Source: a virus. From it: 39,697 nucleotides of DNA. Numbering within the stretch: the stretch's first letter is position 1; each line of letters begins with the position of its first letter. A model generated the notes under the pieces. It had not been told where the DNA came from. It ran no database searches and saw nothing but the letters and a program-made list of their open reading frames with translations. Below, one piece after another: positions 6,505-12,675 of the stretch. The position numbers and the translations under genes were made by a program. Location: IMG/VR virus record IMGVR_UViG_3300042945_001923, positions 1 to 39,697 of that record; one strand, given 5' to 3'.

Positions 6505-7512
6505 TTATTTGGTTTTGGTCTGTCTGAGGGTGGTGATGGCTGAACCGGCTTTGATTGCTGTCTCGTCGACTTCCACGCCACCGGCTGCGCAGAACTCGCG
6601 GAATTTTGCTCCTGTCATCTTGCCGCCCAGGGCGAGGATGAGGGTTTCCTTCGAAACATTTTCGGACGCCTTGGCGATGGCTGCGGCTTCCACATATTCG
6701 CGTCCGGCGGAGGTCGAGACCTTCCAGCCGGGGATTTCTTCACCGTCAGCGAGGCGTTTTTTAAGGAGTTCGATGACCGGCTCGGCGATGTGCTTCTCGG
6801 CGGTCTTCCAGTTGGCGGTGAAAACGCTGAGCTTCAGCGGGTCGGCGGCGATCTCCGCGCGGATCTCGTCGAGTGTGCGGCCGTAGGAAGTGACAAGCTC
6901 AAGAGCGCCCTCCGCTTGGCGAACGATGGCCCCGCAGGAGTTAAAATGCGCGCACCAGGTGCAGTATTCGCATGGCGTAGGCTTGGCGTCCTCGCTCGTG
7001 GCCTCGGCGATCCACCGCTGCGTCGTGGCCTCGGCCTCGGCGCGGGTGAAGTCGTAGGAGCGGACGAGCTGCTGGTCCACATAGACCACATGCGCCGTCC
7101 ACGACTCGGCAAAGTGATTCTCCATGCAGCCCAGCGCATAGGCGGCGAGCTGCTGGCGGTAGTTCCGCACTTGTCCGGTCTTGATGTCCGCCACCCAGCG
7201 GGCGCGCTTGCAGATCGCGTCTGCGGTGCCGAGCTTCGAGAGTCCCGGCACTGCAATGGCGAGATATTCCTCGCGGGTCTCGACATGCTCGCCACCACTT
7301 AACTTGCGCAGGGTCTCGATGCCCCAGTTGGCGGCGTTCAAGTCGTCGATAGGCAACTGCTGCAAATGTGACTCATTGCCGTCCATCGCCAGCCGTATCG
7401 CGTAGTCAATAGCCGTCCCGCGCTGGGCAGCCGCCGACGCACCGGATGCGCCGACGAATACGGCACATTCCGCGAGTTTCGGTGCCATGGAGGGGGTGAG
7501 TTCTTTAGTCAT
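6505..7512 (-). CDS. DUF2800/Cas4-like PD-(D/E)XK exonuclease
   Basis: A 335-aa protein. GTADAI at 95-100, WVADIKTGQ (D109-x-K111) and the downstream RQQLAAYAL give the RecB/Cas4 nuclease core. Cysteines C181, C184, C187 and C193 (CEYCTWCAHFNSC) match the iron-sulfur or zinc cluster of the Cas4/AddB group. The family (DUF2800) is typical of phage recombination modules and likely resects double-strand ends. The start ATG overlaps the upstream gene by 8 bases. With the Sak4-like protein and SSB it forms a probable annealing recombination set. Confidence 0.85.
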   Translation of the reverse strand: MTKELTPSMAPKLAECAVFVGASGASAAAQRGTAIDYAIRLAMDGNESHLQQLPIDDLNAANWGIETLRKLSGGEHVETREEYLAIAVPGLSKLGTADAICKRARWVADIKTGQVRNYRQQLAAYALGCMENHFAESWTAHVVYVDQQLVRSYDFTRAEAEATTQRWIAEATSEDAKPTPCEYCTWCAHFNSCGAIVRQAEGALELVTSYGRTLDEIRAEIAADPLKLSVFTANWKTAEKHIAEPVIELLKKRLADGEEIPGWKVSTSAGREYVEAAAIAKASENVSKETLILALGGKMTGAKFREFCAAGGVEVDETAIKAGSAITTLRQTKTK

Positions 7513-7714
7513 TGCCCACCTCCGCTATTTTTACGAAACCTAACTTGTTGTCATCGATCGCCATTCCGCAGTGGTTGCGGCGAAAATAGAGTTCGATCTG
7601 ATCTGCAACTTTCTTGGCGTCGTATTCGTCCAAGTAAATCGAAATCAACCCAAGCGGAGTCAGTTCAAGCATTTCCTCCGTGTTCTCTGTGTCCTCTGTG
7701 GTTAATCCGCTCAT
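7505..7714 (-). CDS. Small protein with repeat-derived N-terminus, 69 aa
   Basis: It starts at 7714 with ATGA coupling to the Sak4-like gene and overlaps the nuclease start by 8 bases, so its place in the coupled operon is clear. Residues 4-14 (LTTEDTENTEE) are encoded by an interspersed repeat that also occurs at 35542-35573. The rest (LELTPLGLISIYLDEYDAKKVADQIELYFRR) looks like a normal folded small domain. The repeat therefore seems to have been captured as an N-terminal extension, or it overwrote the original start. Function unknown. Confidence 0.7.
   Translation of the reverse strand: MSGLTTEDTENTEEMLELTPLGLISIYLDEYDAKKVADQIELYFRRNHCGMAIDDNKLGFVKIAEVGND
7674..7705 (-). repeat. Interspersed repeat, copy 1
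   Basis: A 32-base element, on the minus strand TTAACCACAGAGGACACAGA and onward. It matches 35542-35573 (plus strand) at 31 of 32 positions, in opposite orientation. Translated, it gives the TTEDTENTEE peptide frequently seen as a spurious ORF product in bacterial genomes that carry this repeat. Confidence 0.8.
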
Positions 7715-8649
7715 GCCGCCTCCTTCAGTTCGGTAGCCTTAGCAATCAGCGCCTCCGGGCGAGCCACGATGTTCGCGCGGAGTTTTTCCGAGACATCCCG
7801 CCAAGTTTGCCCTGGCTGGATGGATTTGTTGGAGATCAGGAAGGCGTTGACCGCTTCCTCGTTAGCTTCAAGCATCTCGAAGGCGCGCACATGCTCGGCA
7901 CCGACCACGACAACGGCCGGTTCGGCTTTCACCTTCGGCGTTGCGCTTGTAGCGAATAAATGCGCCACCGAATCCCACTCCATCGGGAGTTCTTCAGCCA
8001 GTCCGCTGCGTGTCTTCGCGTCGTAGGCCGCGCTGTGTGTGGTCAAGATGATCCGTTGCTTGCCGCCTGTGCCCTTGGCCTTGCCGTTCTCTGACTCAAC
8101 GACTTTCGTCTTGAACCGGAAAAACCAAAGTTCGTCCGCCCATTCCTTAACGAGCGGCGAGCTTTGCTTGCTCATCTTGAGTTCGTAGCGGTCGTAGGCC
8201 GTCATCAAGTCCGGCGGCTCCACGCGTTGGACCTTGCTGTGAGCGAGAAGGACGACATGTTTGCCAATCGCGATTAGCGAATCCAAGGCCGTCAGCATCC
8301 GGCTCATTCGCTCGGCGACTTGCACCCAGCCTTTGCCGTAGCCAAAGTCTTCGATGCTGGCCTTCTTGGTTGTCGCCAGCAGGTCTTCCACGCATAGGCG
8401 TTCCGCCCAGTCTGCCGAGTCGATGACCACGGTCTGGTAGTCAGTATTTACTACTTCCTTGATTGCGCCGTTCAGCTCTGCCCACGAATTGATCTCCACG
8501 CGATCCGTGTCCAAGTGTGCTGTGCCGCCTTCAATGTCGAGATACAATGGAGCAGGGAATTGCGCGGCAAATGTCGTCTTGCCAACGCTTTCAACTCCGT
8601 AAATGACCACGCGCTGTGGCCGTGTCTGTCTTCCTTTTGTTATTTTCAT
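7711..8649 (-). CDS. Sak4-like RecA-fold recombinase
   Basis: A 312-aa protein, with the start at ATG 8649 (ATGA with the resolvase gene). The P-loop is GVESVGKTT at 18-26 and Walker B is TVVIDSAD at 73-80. A later VVLLAHSKV segment fits sensor motif 3 of RecA-like ATPases. The overall arrangement is that of the AAA_24/Sak4 group of phage single-strand annealing proteins, which work with SSB. It is expected to pair ssDNA during phage recombination and replication. Neighbouring ssb, nuclease and resolvase genes support this. Confidence 0.85.
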   Translation of the reverse strand: MKITKGRQTRPQRVVIYGVESVGKTTFAAQFPAPLYLDIEGGTAHLDTDRVEINSWAELNGAIKEVVNTDYQTVVIDSADWAERLCVEDLLATTKKASIEDFGYGKGWVQVAERMSRMLTALDSLIAIGKHVVLLAHSKVQRVEPPDLMTAYDRYELKMSKQSSPLVKEWADELWFFRFKTKVVESENGKAKGTGGKQRIILTTHSAAYDAKTRSGLAEELPMEWDSVAHLFATSATPKVKAEPAVVVVGAEHVRAFEMLEANEEAVNAFLISNKSIQPGQTWRDVSEKLRANIVARPEALIAKATELKEAA

Positions 8650-9095
8650 TTTTTCGTGTTTGCGGCAGCGAAAACGGCCACTGCCAAAGCCGCCCAACTG
8701 TGGGATTTAATGCCGTAAGTCTGGCCCGGCTTGGCCTTGGTTCCCTGTGGCCCGACGAGATCGAGCAACGCTTGGCGCACATTGGCGTCCTTTGCTCGCA
8801 TCGTTCCGCAGAGAAAAAGTTTGATGTCTTTTCGGTAGCAAAGAACCGGCTCCACCCGAGACACCTCCGTAAAGCGCCCGATCCAAACGCAGGTCTCGAA
8901 GGTCGAAGCACCGACCGCCATGCCGTAGGATGCAATCATCTCAATCGCCACCGCGTCGTATTCGCGGCCGATGAGCACTTGGCGCATCTCCGCATTCGGA
9001 ATCCACCCGTGGTCAAGAATCTCGCCCTCACGGTATTGGACAAAAGCGCTGTGCGTCGTGCCCGGATCGATGGCAAGGATCGTCTCAGTCCTCAT
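8646..9095 (-). CDS. RuvC-like Holliday junction resolvase
   Basis: A 149-aa protein with an RNase H fold. The first strand AIDPGTTHSAF carries D10, VAIEMIASYG carries E52, and the C-terminal KSHSWAALAVAV sits where RuvC has its last acidic residues (here His instead of Asp). AKDANVRQALLDLVG at 102-116 matches the conserved helix that positions the junction. Likely role: resolution of branched DNA during replication, recombination or packaging. It is coupled to Sak4 downstream and overlaps a small membrane protein gene by 11 bases upstream. Confidence 0.8.
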   Translation of the reverse strand: MRTETILAIDPGTTHSAFVQYREGEILDHGWIPNAEMRQVLIGREYDAVAIEMIASYGMAVGASTFETCVWIGRFTEVSRVEPVLCYRKDIKLFLCGTMRAKDANVRQALLDLVGPQGTKAKPGQTYGIKSHSWAALAVAVFAAANTKK

Positions 9096-9234
9096 CGTCG
9101 AACTCCTCCCACCGGCGTCTCCGTTCTTGGAAGTCCCTCAAATCCCTCCGCATCGACTCGCGGCCGAGGTGGTAGGAGGCGAAGCACGAGCCGATGGATA
9201 GAATTGCCAGGCAGATAGCAAAAGATGCCGTCAT
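9085..9234 (-). CDS. Small membrane protein, 49 aa
   Basis: This frame is recovered from ATGA coupling at 9231-9234. Residues 3-22 are hydrophobic (SFAICLAILSIGSCFASY), giving one membrane segment. A charged cytoplasmic tail follows (RRDLRDFQERRRRWEEF). Another ORF in the same DNA (9092..9322) has no such features. It lies in the early operon; small membrane proteins here could interfere with host functions or superinfection, but no family is recognised. Confidence 0.6.
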   Translation of the reverse strand: MTASFAICLAILSIGSCFASYHLGRESMRRDLRDFQERRRRWEEFDDED

Positions 9235-9647
9235 AATTGTCCGGCCTCTTTCTGGATTGACGCTCCCGCTTCGGATTCCGTAGCCTTTGGCGCTTTATGG
9301 GAACCAATCTCGCAAGGATCACAGTCGGGGAGTTGAAAGCTTATCTCCAGGCTTGGCCGGATGACATGGAACTCACATTTGGAGGTCTTACCTTTCAGCG
9401 TTTCAAGCAACGCGGTCCGGAACTCCTCCAGATGGAGTTCAACCAAACGGTCTATCTCGACAGCGAAGGGGTAGTCCGGGTGGTTGATCATGATTCTCTG
9501 CCTCGGGAACTCCCCAGTTCTGGCAGTAATTAAGGCAGCCACCACATTTTGCCCGGTAGTTTGCGGGTAATAGGAGGCATCCATCCGGCCATCGATCATC
9601 TCGACCGCCCCACCGCTTGGGATTGCGATTCTCAGCGTGCGGCTCAT
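9231..9647 (-). CDS. Hypothetical early protein, 138 aa
   Basis: ATGA-coupled at both ends. The N-terminal part is beta-rich (SRTLRIAIPSGGAVEMIDGRMDA), followed by TGQNVVAALITARTGEFPRQ and a helix VELHLEEFRTALLETLKG. The C-terminal 30 residues are low-complexity and acidic. No catalytic motif is evident. It lies between small genes in the proximal early operon. Confidence 0.7.
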   Translation of the reverse strand: MSRTLRIAIPSGGAVEMIDGRMDASYYPQTTGQNVVAALITARTGEFPRQRIMINHPDYPFAVEIDRLVELHLEEFRTALLETLKGKTSKCEFHVIRPSLEISFQLPDCDPCEIGSHKAPKATESEAGASIQKEAGQL

Positions 9648-9901
9648 TTTGCCACCTCCACCAGTTTGACCTTCAGCGAGGAACTACCGACCGGCCTCAC
9701 CTCGGCAACCAGTTCAAGAATCTGATAAGTCCCACATGAAAAATCATCCCGATCGGCCAACGGCGTGTCTGAGTTTTGCCACCAGTCCGCAAAATCCTTG
9801 CGAATGAATGCCTCCGCAGCCGCACGGGTCTCGTAGGGGCCAAACATGTCCACCATGCCGATTTTTTTGGCCTCGGTGTCGACGACATAAAAGGCGCTCA
9901 T
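9644..9901 (-). CDS. Hypothetical early protein, 85 aa
   Basis: The start is placed at ATG 9901, which overlaps the stop of the upstream membrane protein gene (ATGA); the frame continues upstream to 9925 but has no better signal. The sequence (MSAFYVVDTEAKKIGMVDMFGPYETRA...) looks like a small alpha/beta domain with EAFIRKDFADWW. Unknown function. Confidence 0.65.
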   Translation of the reverse strand: MSAFYVVDTEAKKIGMVDMFGPYETRAAAEAFIRKDFADWWQNSDTPLADRDDFSCGTYQILELVAEVRPVGSSSLKVKLVEVAK

Positions 9902-10014
9902 CGTGCGAGCCTCCAGGTTGCCCAAGCCAGACCGACGAGCGGGGCGACGGTGCCGAGGTATTGGATGAAGTAGCCGATGGATCGGCAGACGGATTGTGGG
10001 TCGTGTTCAATCAT
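9898..10014 (-). CDS. Small membrane protein, 38 aa
   Basis: The ATG at 10014 overlaps the previous TGA (ATATGATTG), and the TGA at 9898 overlaps the next ATG. Residues 13-33 (GYFIQYLGTVAPLVGLAWAT) are a single membrane span, ending in WRLAR. The coupling at both ends argues that it is translated. Function unknown. Confidence 0.55.
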   Translation of the reverse strand: MIEHDPQSVCRSIGYFIQYLGTVAPLVGLAWATWRLAR

Positions 10015-10166
10015 ATTTTGGTTGGTGTGATGTGGGTGGCTTGAAGCCGGTGCTTGATGAAAAACTTGGTGCGGGCATCGCCGAATCCGGCGGCCTCGAT
10101 GGTGTCGCGGATGGGTCCGGTCAGGCGGCAAAAGCCCTCGCAGAGAAAAAGGCGTGAGGGTTTCAT
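10011..10166 (-). CDS. Small hypothetical protein, 51 aa
   Basis: ATGA-coupled to the excisionase-like gene upstream and to the 38-aa membrane gene downstream. The sequence begins MKPSRLFLCEGFCRLTGP with two cysteines; a basic C-terminal part follows (ARTKFFIKHRLQ). No family is recognised. The reading frame is supported mainly by its perfect place in the chain of overlapping genes. Confidence 0.55.
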   Translation of the reverse strand: MKPSRLFLCEGFCRLTGPIRDTIEAAGFGDARTKFFIKHRLQATHITPTKI

Positions 10167-10336
10167 TCTTGGACCCCCTTCTCGACGGCCTCGTCGAGTT
10201 CGCTGACCTTCACCAAGATCGAGCCACCGAGTTTGTAAAATTTGATGATCCCCTGCCCTTTCAGTGCGTAGAGGGTCGGTTTAGAGATGCTGAGATATTC
10301 AGCGGCTTCTTTTGGCTTGAGGTAGGCAGGCTTCAT
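10163..10336 (-). CDS. Excisionase-like HTH_17 protein, 57 aa
   Basis: Coupled by ATGA to the RHH gene. The sequence AYLKPKEAAEYLSISKPTLY, followed by ALKGQG and IKFYKLGGSILVKVSELDE, is the classic MerR-like winged helix of HTH_17/excisionase proteins. It probably acts as Xis, directing the integrase to excise the prophage, and its place as second gene of the early operon suits induction. It could instead be a small transcription factor of the same fold. Confidence 0.8.
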   Translation of the reverse strand: MKPAYLKPKEAAEYLSISKPTLYALKGQGIIKFYKLGGSILVKVSELDEAVEKGVQE

Positions 10337-10497
10337 TTCGCCGCCTCCCGTTTTGCTTCCTTCTTTGCCTGCTGGCGGATGGCTTCAGCCACCAACCGGC
10401 TTATTGGCACTCCTCCGTTCGCATCGGCTTTTTTCTTCAGGTAGTCGAAGAGTTCAGCCGGGATGCTCACACTCGTTTTCATGTATGCGGTTTGCAT
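10333..10497 (-). CDS. Ribbon-helix-helix repressor-like protein, 54 aa
   Basis: KTSVSIPAELFDYLKKKADANGG, followed by PISRLVAEAIRQQ, is an RHH (Arc/CopG) fold: one DNA-reading strand followed by two helices; a basic tail ends the protein. The start is placed at ATG 10497, directly after the operator palindromes; ATG 10482 is also possible. The upstream extension to 10548 would translate the operators and is rejected. As first gene of the leftward early operon, with two palindromes at its start, it is likely autoregulated. Confidence 0.75.
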   Translation of the reverse strand: MQTAYMKTSVSIPAELFDYLKKKADANGGVPISRLVAEAIRQQAKKEAKREAAK

Positions 10498-10548
10498 GGT
10501 GCTACCGATATTATCGGTGCTACCGGTAGAGCAATAAAAATCTGTCAA
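10495..10548 (-). promoter_or_regulatory. Early leftward promoter with RHH operators
   Basis: On the minus strand a TTGACA (10543-10548) precedes CTACCGGTAG (10520-10529, a perfect palindrome). Then comes ACCGATA-t-TATCGGT (10504-10518, a 7-bp inverted repeat), ending 7 bases before the ATG at 10497. A GATAAT inside the second palindrome could be a -10, although its spacing to TTGACA is too long. The RHH half-site appears to be TACCGGT/ACCGATA. No Shine-Dalgarno is present. Confidence 0.55.
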
Positions 10549-10670
10549 TGGGGTGTTCTCCCCATACGAAGATTTTAGTTGACACCCGCATGAACACTAG
10601 GTTTGCGGGCGAAAATAAATTTTCGCTAAAAATTGAACACTGATGTTTCTGGTGCTACTGGTAGGAAGAA
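10549..10670. promoter_or_regulatory. Divergent control region
   Basis: The noncoding segment between the two RHH genes. It has a plus-strand TTGACA (10579-10584) without a good -10, a perfect 8-bp palindrome GCGAAAAT-aa-ATTTTCGC (10609-10626), and the direct repeat TGAACACT (about 10591 and 10634). CTACTGGTAG (10655-10664), one base off the leftward operator, overlaps the ribosome-binding region of the plus-strand gene. Confidence 0.55.
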
Positions 10671-10946
10671 ATGAAATCAAAAACCCATACCAAGTTAAAC
10701 ATCACCCTTCCTATTGAAGTTCACCAATGGTGCGTCAAAAAACAGGAAGAGGAACAACGGAAAACCAAGTTTGGAAAAGTAGCGCTATCGAAAATCATCG
10801 CGCAAGCCGTTCAGGACATGAAAACCATTGACGAATCTGGCCAGTTCCAAATGTCAGAAATCCGGCAAAACAATCCTGCGCACGATGCCCAACCCTCCTC
10901 TCCATCATTAAATCATCGCAAAATTAAAGGCAAATTTTCTTTATGA
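10671..10946 (+). CDS. Ribbon-helix-helix protein, plus strand, 91 aa
   Basis: The segment KLNITLPIEVHQWCVKKQEE, then FGKVALSKIIAQAVQDM, fits an RHH domain at residues 7-52. The C-terminal 40 residues are polar and probably disordered. AGGAAG precedes the ATG by four bases and overlaps a CTACTGGTAG operator. Transcribed away from the leftward early operon, next to the integrase, it is placed like a lysogeny repressor. Its DNA is AT-richer than most of the genome. Confidence 0.75.
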   Translation: MKSKTHTKLNITLPIEVHQWCVKKQEEEQRKTKFGKVALSKIIAQAVQDMKTIDESGQFQMSEIRQNNPAHDAQPSSPSLNHRKIKGKFSL

Positions 10947-10977
10947 TCGTCCATATTTACCTACAAAAAACATCCCT

Positions 10978-11175
10978 ATGAAACAAACCCGCCGCTACTG
11001 CAAAGACTGCGAACAAAACCGACTTTTTGAGAAACAAACTCCCAACCACATACTGCATCTTATTCTCAGTATCGTAACGGCCGGGCTATGGTTGGTGCTG
11101 GTTTGGATTCCAATAATTATCCTGTCTCTATTCAGGCCATACCGATGCACGGAGTGCGGTAAAGGCTCGCTGTGA
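10978..11175 (+). CDS. Zinc-ribbon membrane protein, 65 aa
   Basis: CKDC near the N-terminus (residues 8-11) and CTEC near the C-terminus (57-60) flank a 25-residue hydrophobic stretch (ILHLILSIVTAGLWLVLVWI). The protein would be a membrane hairpin or single span whose ends meet to form one zinc ribbon. It follows the plus-strand RHH gene by 31 bases and ends 1 base before the convergent integrase stop. Expressed with the putative repressor in the prophage, it could be a lysogenic-conversion or superinfection-exclusion factor; this is inference from position only. Confidence 0.75.
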   Translation: MKQTRRYCKDCEQNRLFEKQTPNHILHLILSIVTAGLWLVLVWIPIIILSLFRPYRCTECGKGSL

Positions 11176-11176
11176 C

Positions 11177-12193
11177 CTAAAGTTCCCACCATTTCGCCGC
11201 GTCGCGCCTCGACACTTGATTGGCATAGGTCTCGTATAAGAGGCGCGGCGAGGTGCCCATGAGAAACGCCGTCGTCACCGTGTCCTTGAAGTGCGCGAGA
11301 TGGTAGCTTGCGAAAGAATGCCGGAGGCAGTTGGCAGGCCACTCCAGCGGCTCCTTGATGCCGATCACCTGGCAGGCTTCGCGGATGACCGGCTTCCACC
11401 GTTTCACCGAATACCCATCCACCAGCGCCTTGTCTGCGTCCCTGCGCGGCATGTGGCGCTTCAGCGGCTCGTAGATCGTGGCACTGCGAGGCCTTGCCGC
11501 CTCGCCCTGCTTCGCATCCTCATGGCGAATCACAATTTCATCATACTCCCAGTCGATCGCTGATGCCGGAATGGAAAAAATCTCTCGCGTGCGAAGGCCC
11601 GCAAAGGCACCCGCCACAAGCCACGCCTTGAACCACTCCGGCCACTCGTGGGCCAACAGCGCCTGCATTTGAGCCACCGTGAGAATTGGCAAGCGTGCGC
11701 CCTTGTCCTTCTTCGGCGGTGCATCGGAAAACGGATTATTTCCGACTCGCTCTTTCATCGCAGGCGACGAGAAAAAATCTCGGCAAACGGCGAAAACATT
11801 AAACCTTCCGCGCGTCGTCAGCGGTAGCTTGTCCACCCACCTGCGCATCGCCACCGCATCCAAATCCTCCGGGCGTTTGCGTCCATGAGCCTCCGAGAAT
11901 TTGAGAAGCCCCCACTTGAGTTGACGCAAAGTCACCGGCTCCACCTCAACCGACTTCTTAGCCAAGAACGCCGCAACAAAATGTGCCGCCGTCTCCCCTG
12001 CCTCCGCCTTCGATGGAATCGCCCCCGTATGCGCCAAAGAAAAAACCAACTCCGCATGCGCCTTGTTCGCGTCCGCCTGATCTCGAAAAAACATCCTGCG
12101 CCGTTTCCCCGAGTTCAGCGCCTTCGGCACATCGATCACCCACCTCGCCAGCTTGCGATCGAACCTCGGAATGAGCGCCTGTAAATTAGCCAT
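11177..12193 (-). CDS. int: Tyrosine recombinase integrase
   Basis: A 338-aa protein. The core-binding domain is at about 60-150. The catalytic domain has R201 (FAGLRTREI), K228 (HEDAKQGE), box II N288-C-L-R291-H-S and the nucleophile Y323 (LLYETYANQV). The usual His of HxxR is Asn, and the GH before the tyrosine is GT (MGTSPR). The rest of the pattern is intact, and N-x-L-R-H-S spellings occur in a known subgroup. It catalyses site-specific integration at the adjacent tRNA-Ser attP. The ATG lies at the edge of an ATGTCAAT palindrome. Confidence 0.93.
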   Translation of the reverse strand: MANLQALIPRFDRKLARWVIDVPKALNSGKRRRMFFRDQADANKAHAELVFSLAHTGAIPSKAEAGETAAHFVAAFLAKKSVEVEPVTLRQLKWGLLKFSEAHGRKRPEDLDAVAMRRWVDKLPLTTRGRFNVFAVCRDFFSSPAMKERVGNNPFSDAPPKKDKGARLPILTVAQMQALLAHEWPEWFKAWLVAGAFAGLRTREIFSIPASAIDWEYDEIVIRHEDAKQGEAARPRSATIYEPLKRHMPRRDADKALVDGYSVKRWKPVIREACQVIGIKEPLEWPANCLRHSFASYHLAHFKDTVTTAFLMGTSPRLLYETYANQVSRRDAAKWWEL

Positions 12194-12219
12194 GTCAATA
12201 CATTGACATCCATTGACAC
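12192..12219. promoter_or_regulatory. Arm-type repeats or operator upstream of int
   Basis: ATGTCAAT-ac-ATTGACAT (12192-12209) is a perfect 8-bp palindrome, followed at once by a third half-site ATTGACAC (12212-12219). It overlaps the integrase start codon. Another ATGTCAAT lies on the far side of the core at 12371-12378. These may be Int arm-binding sites, an autoregulatory operator, or both. Confidence 0.5.
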
Positions 12220-12325
12220 TTTTGCAAATTCGGAAGATTTGGTAAAATTCAGAAATAACCCCGTCAAGCCCGCTCCCAGTCTAGCTCTGCGGCTATTGTT
12301 CCAATCAGAAAAAAACAGCCAAAAA

Positions 12326-12353
12326 TGGCGGAGGAGGTGGGATTCGAACCTAC
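12326..12353 (-). other. attP core, tRNA-Ser 3' end
   Basis: On the minus strand 12350-12326 reads as the end of a bacterial tRNA: the last two bases of the T stem, the loop TTCGAAT, CCCAC, the acceptor strand CTCCTCC, discriminator G and CCA. G73 and CTCCTCC fit tRNA-Ser. Upstream of the core the match stops (GTAGG instead of the paired GTGGG), and no tRNA body is present. This is therefore a borrowed 3' end that restores the host gene after integration. Confidence 0.85.
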
Positions 12354-12370
12354 ATTACTTCCCAATGAAA

Positions 12371-12378
12371 ATGTCAAT
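12371..12378. other. Possible right arm site of attP
   Basis: ATGTCAAT, identical to the half-site by the integrase start, lies 18 bases beyond the tRNA-derived core. The distal position would make it a P-prime arm-type site. The support is a single 8-mer match. Confidence 0.35.
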
Positions 12379-12405
12379 GATTTCCGATTTATTGGAAAAG
12401 TGACA

Positions 12406-12675
12406 CTATTTCGGCCTGTAAAAGTTCATCTTTTGCACTTTTGAGGCGCGCATGACTTTGACCTGTATTTTTTCAAATTCTCCTTTGCGGACGGCGATTT
12501 CGAGTTGCCTTTCGACGGATTGTTTTTCCCGCTGGCTTGCTTGGGCGATGTCGTAGGAGTTGCGCCAACCCTCACTGGCGAGTTTGGCGGGGTCTTCGAG
12601 GGCTACGGCGGCGAAGACTTTTTGCCATGCGGCTTCTACGGCAGGAGCCAGGGCTGGTTTTTTTGTCTTTCGCAT
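12406..12675 (-). CDS. Winged-helix DNA-binding-like protein, 89 aa
   Basis: The sequence EGWRNSYDIAQASQREKQSV, followed by ERQLEIAVRKGEFEKIQVKVMR and ending in FYRPK, looks like a winged helix that senses or binds DNA. The ending resembles small phage proteins with a final (V/N)FYR. It overlaps the phosphoesterase gene by 40 bases and is the last gene of the late operon before attP. No obvious alternative start exists. Confidence 0.65.
   Translation of the reverse strand: MRKTKKPALAPAVEAAWQKVFAAVALEDPAKLASEGWRNSYDIAQASQREKQSVERQLEIAVRKGEFEKIQVKVMRASKVQKMNFYRPK

Noticed and set aside
2295-9400. Plus-strand ORFs across the early region (for example 1808..2203, 6790..7302, 8616..9218)
   Set aside because: They are antisense to genes with clear domain motifs and ATGA coupling.
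12326-12410. Functional tRNA-Ser gene
   Set aside because: Only the 3' end is present; the sequence 5' of the core has no tRNA arms, so it is an attachment site.
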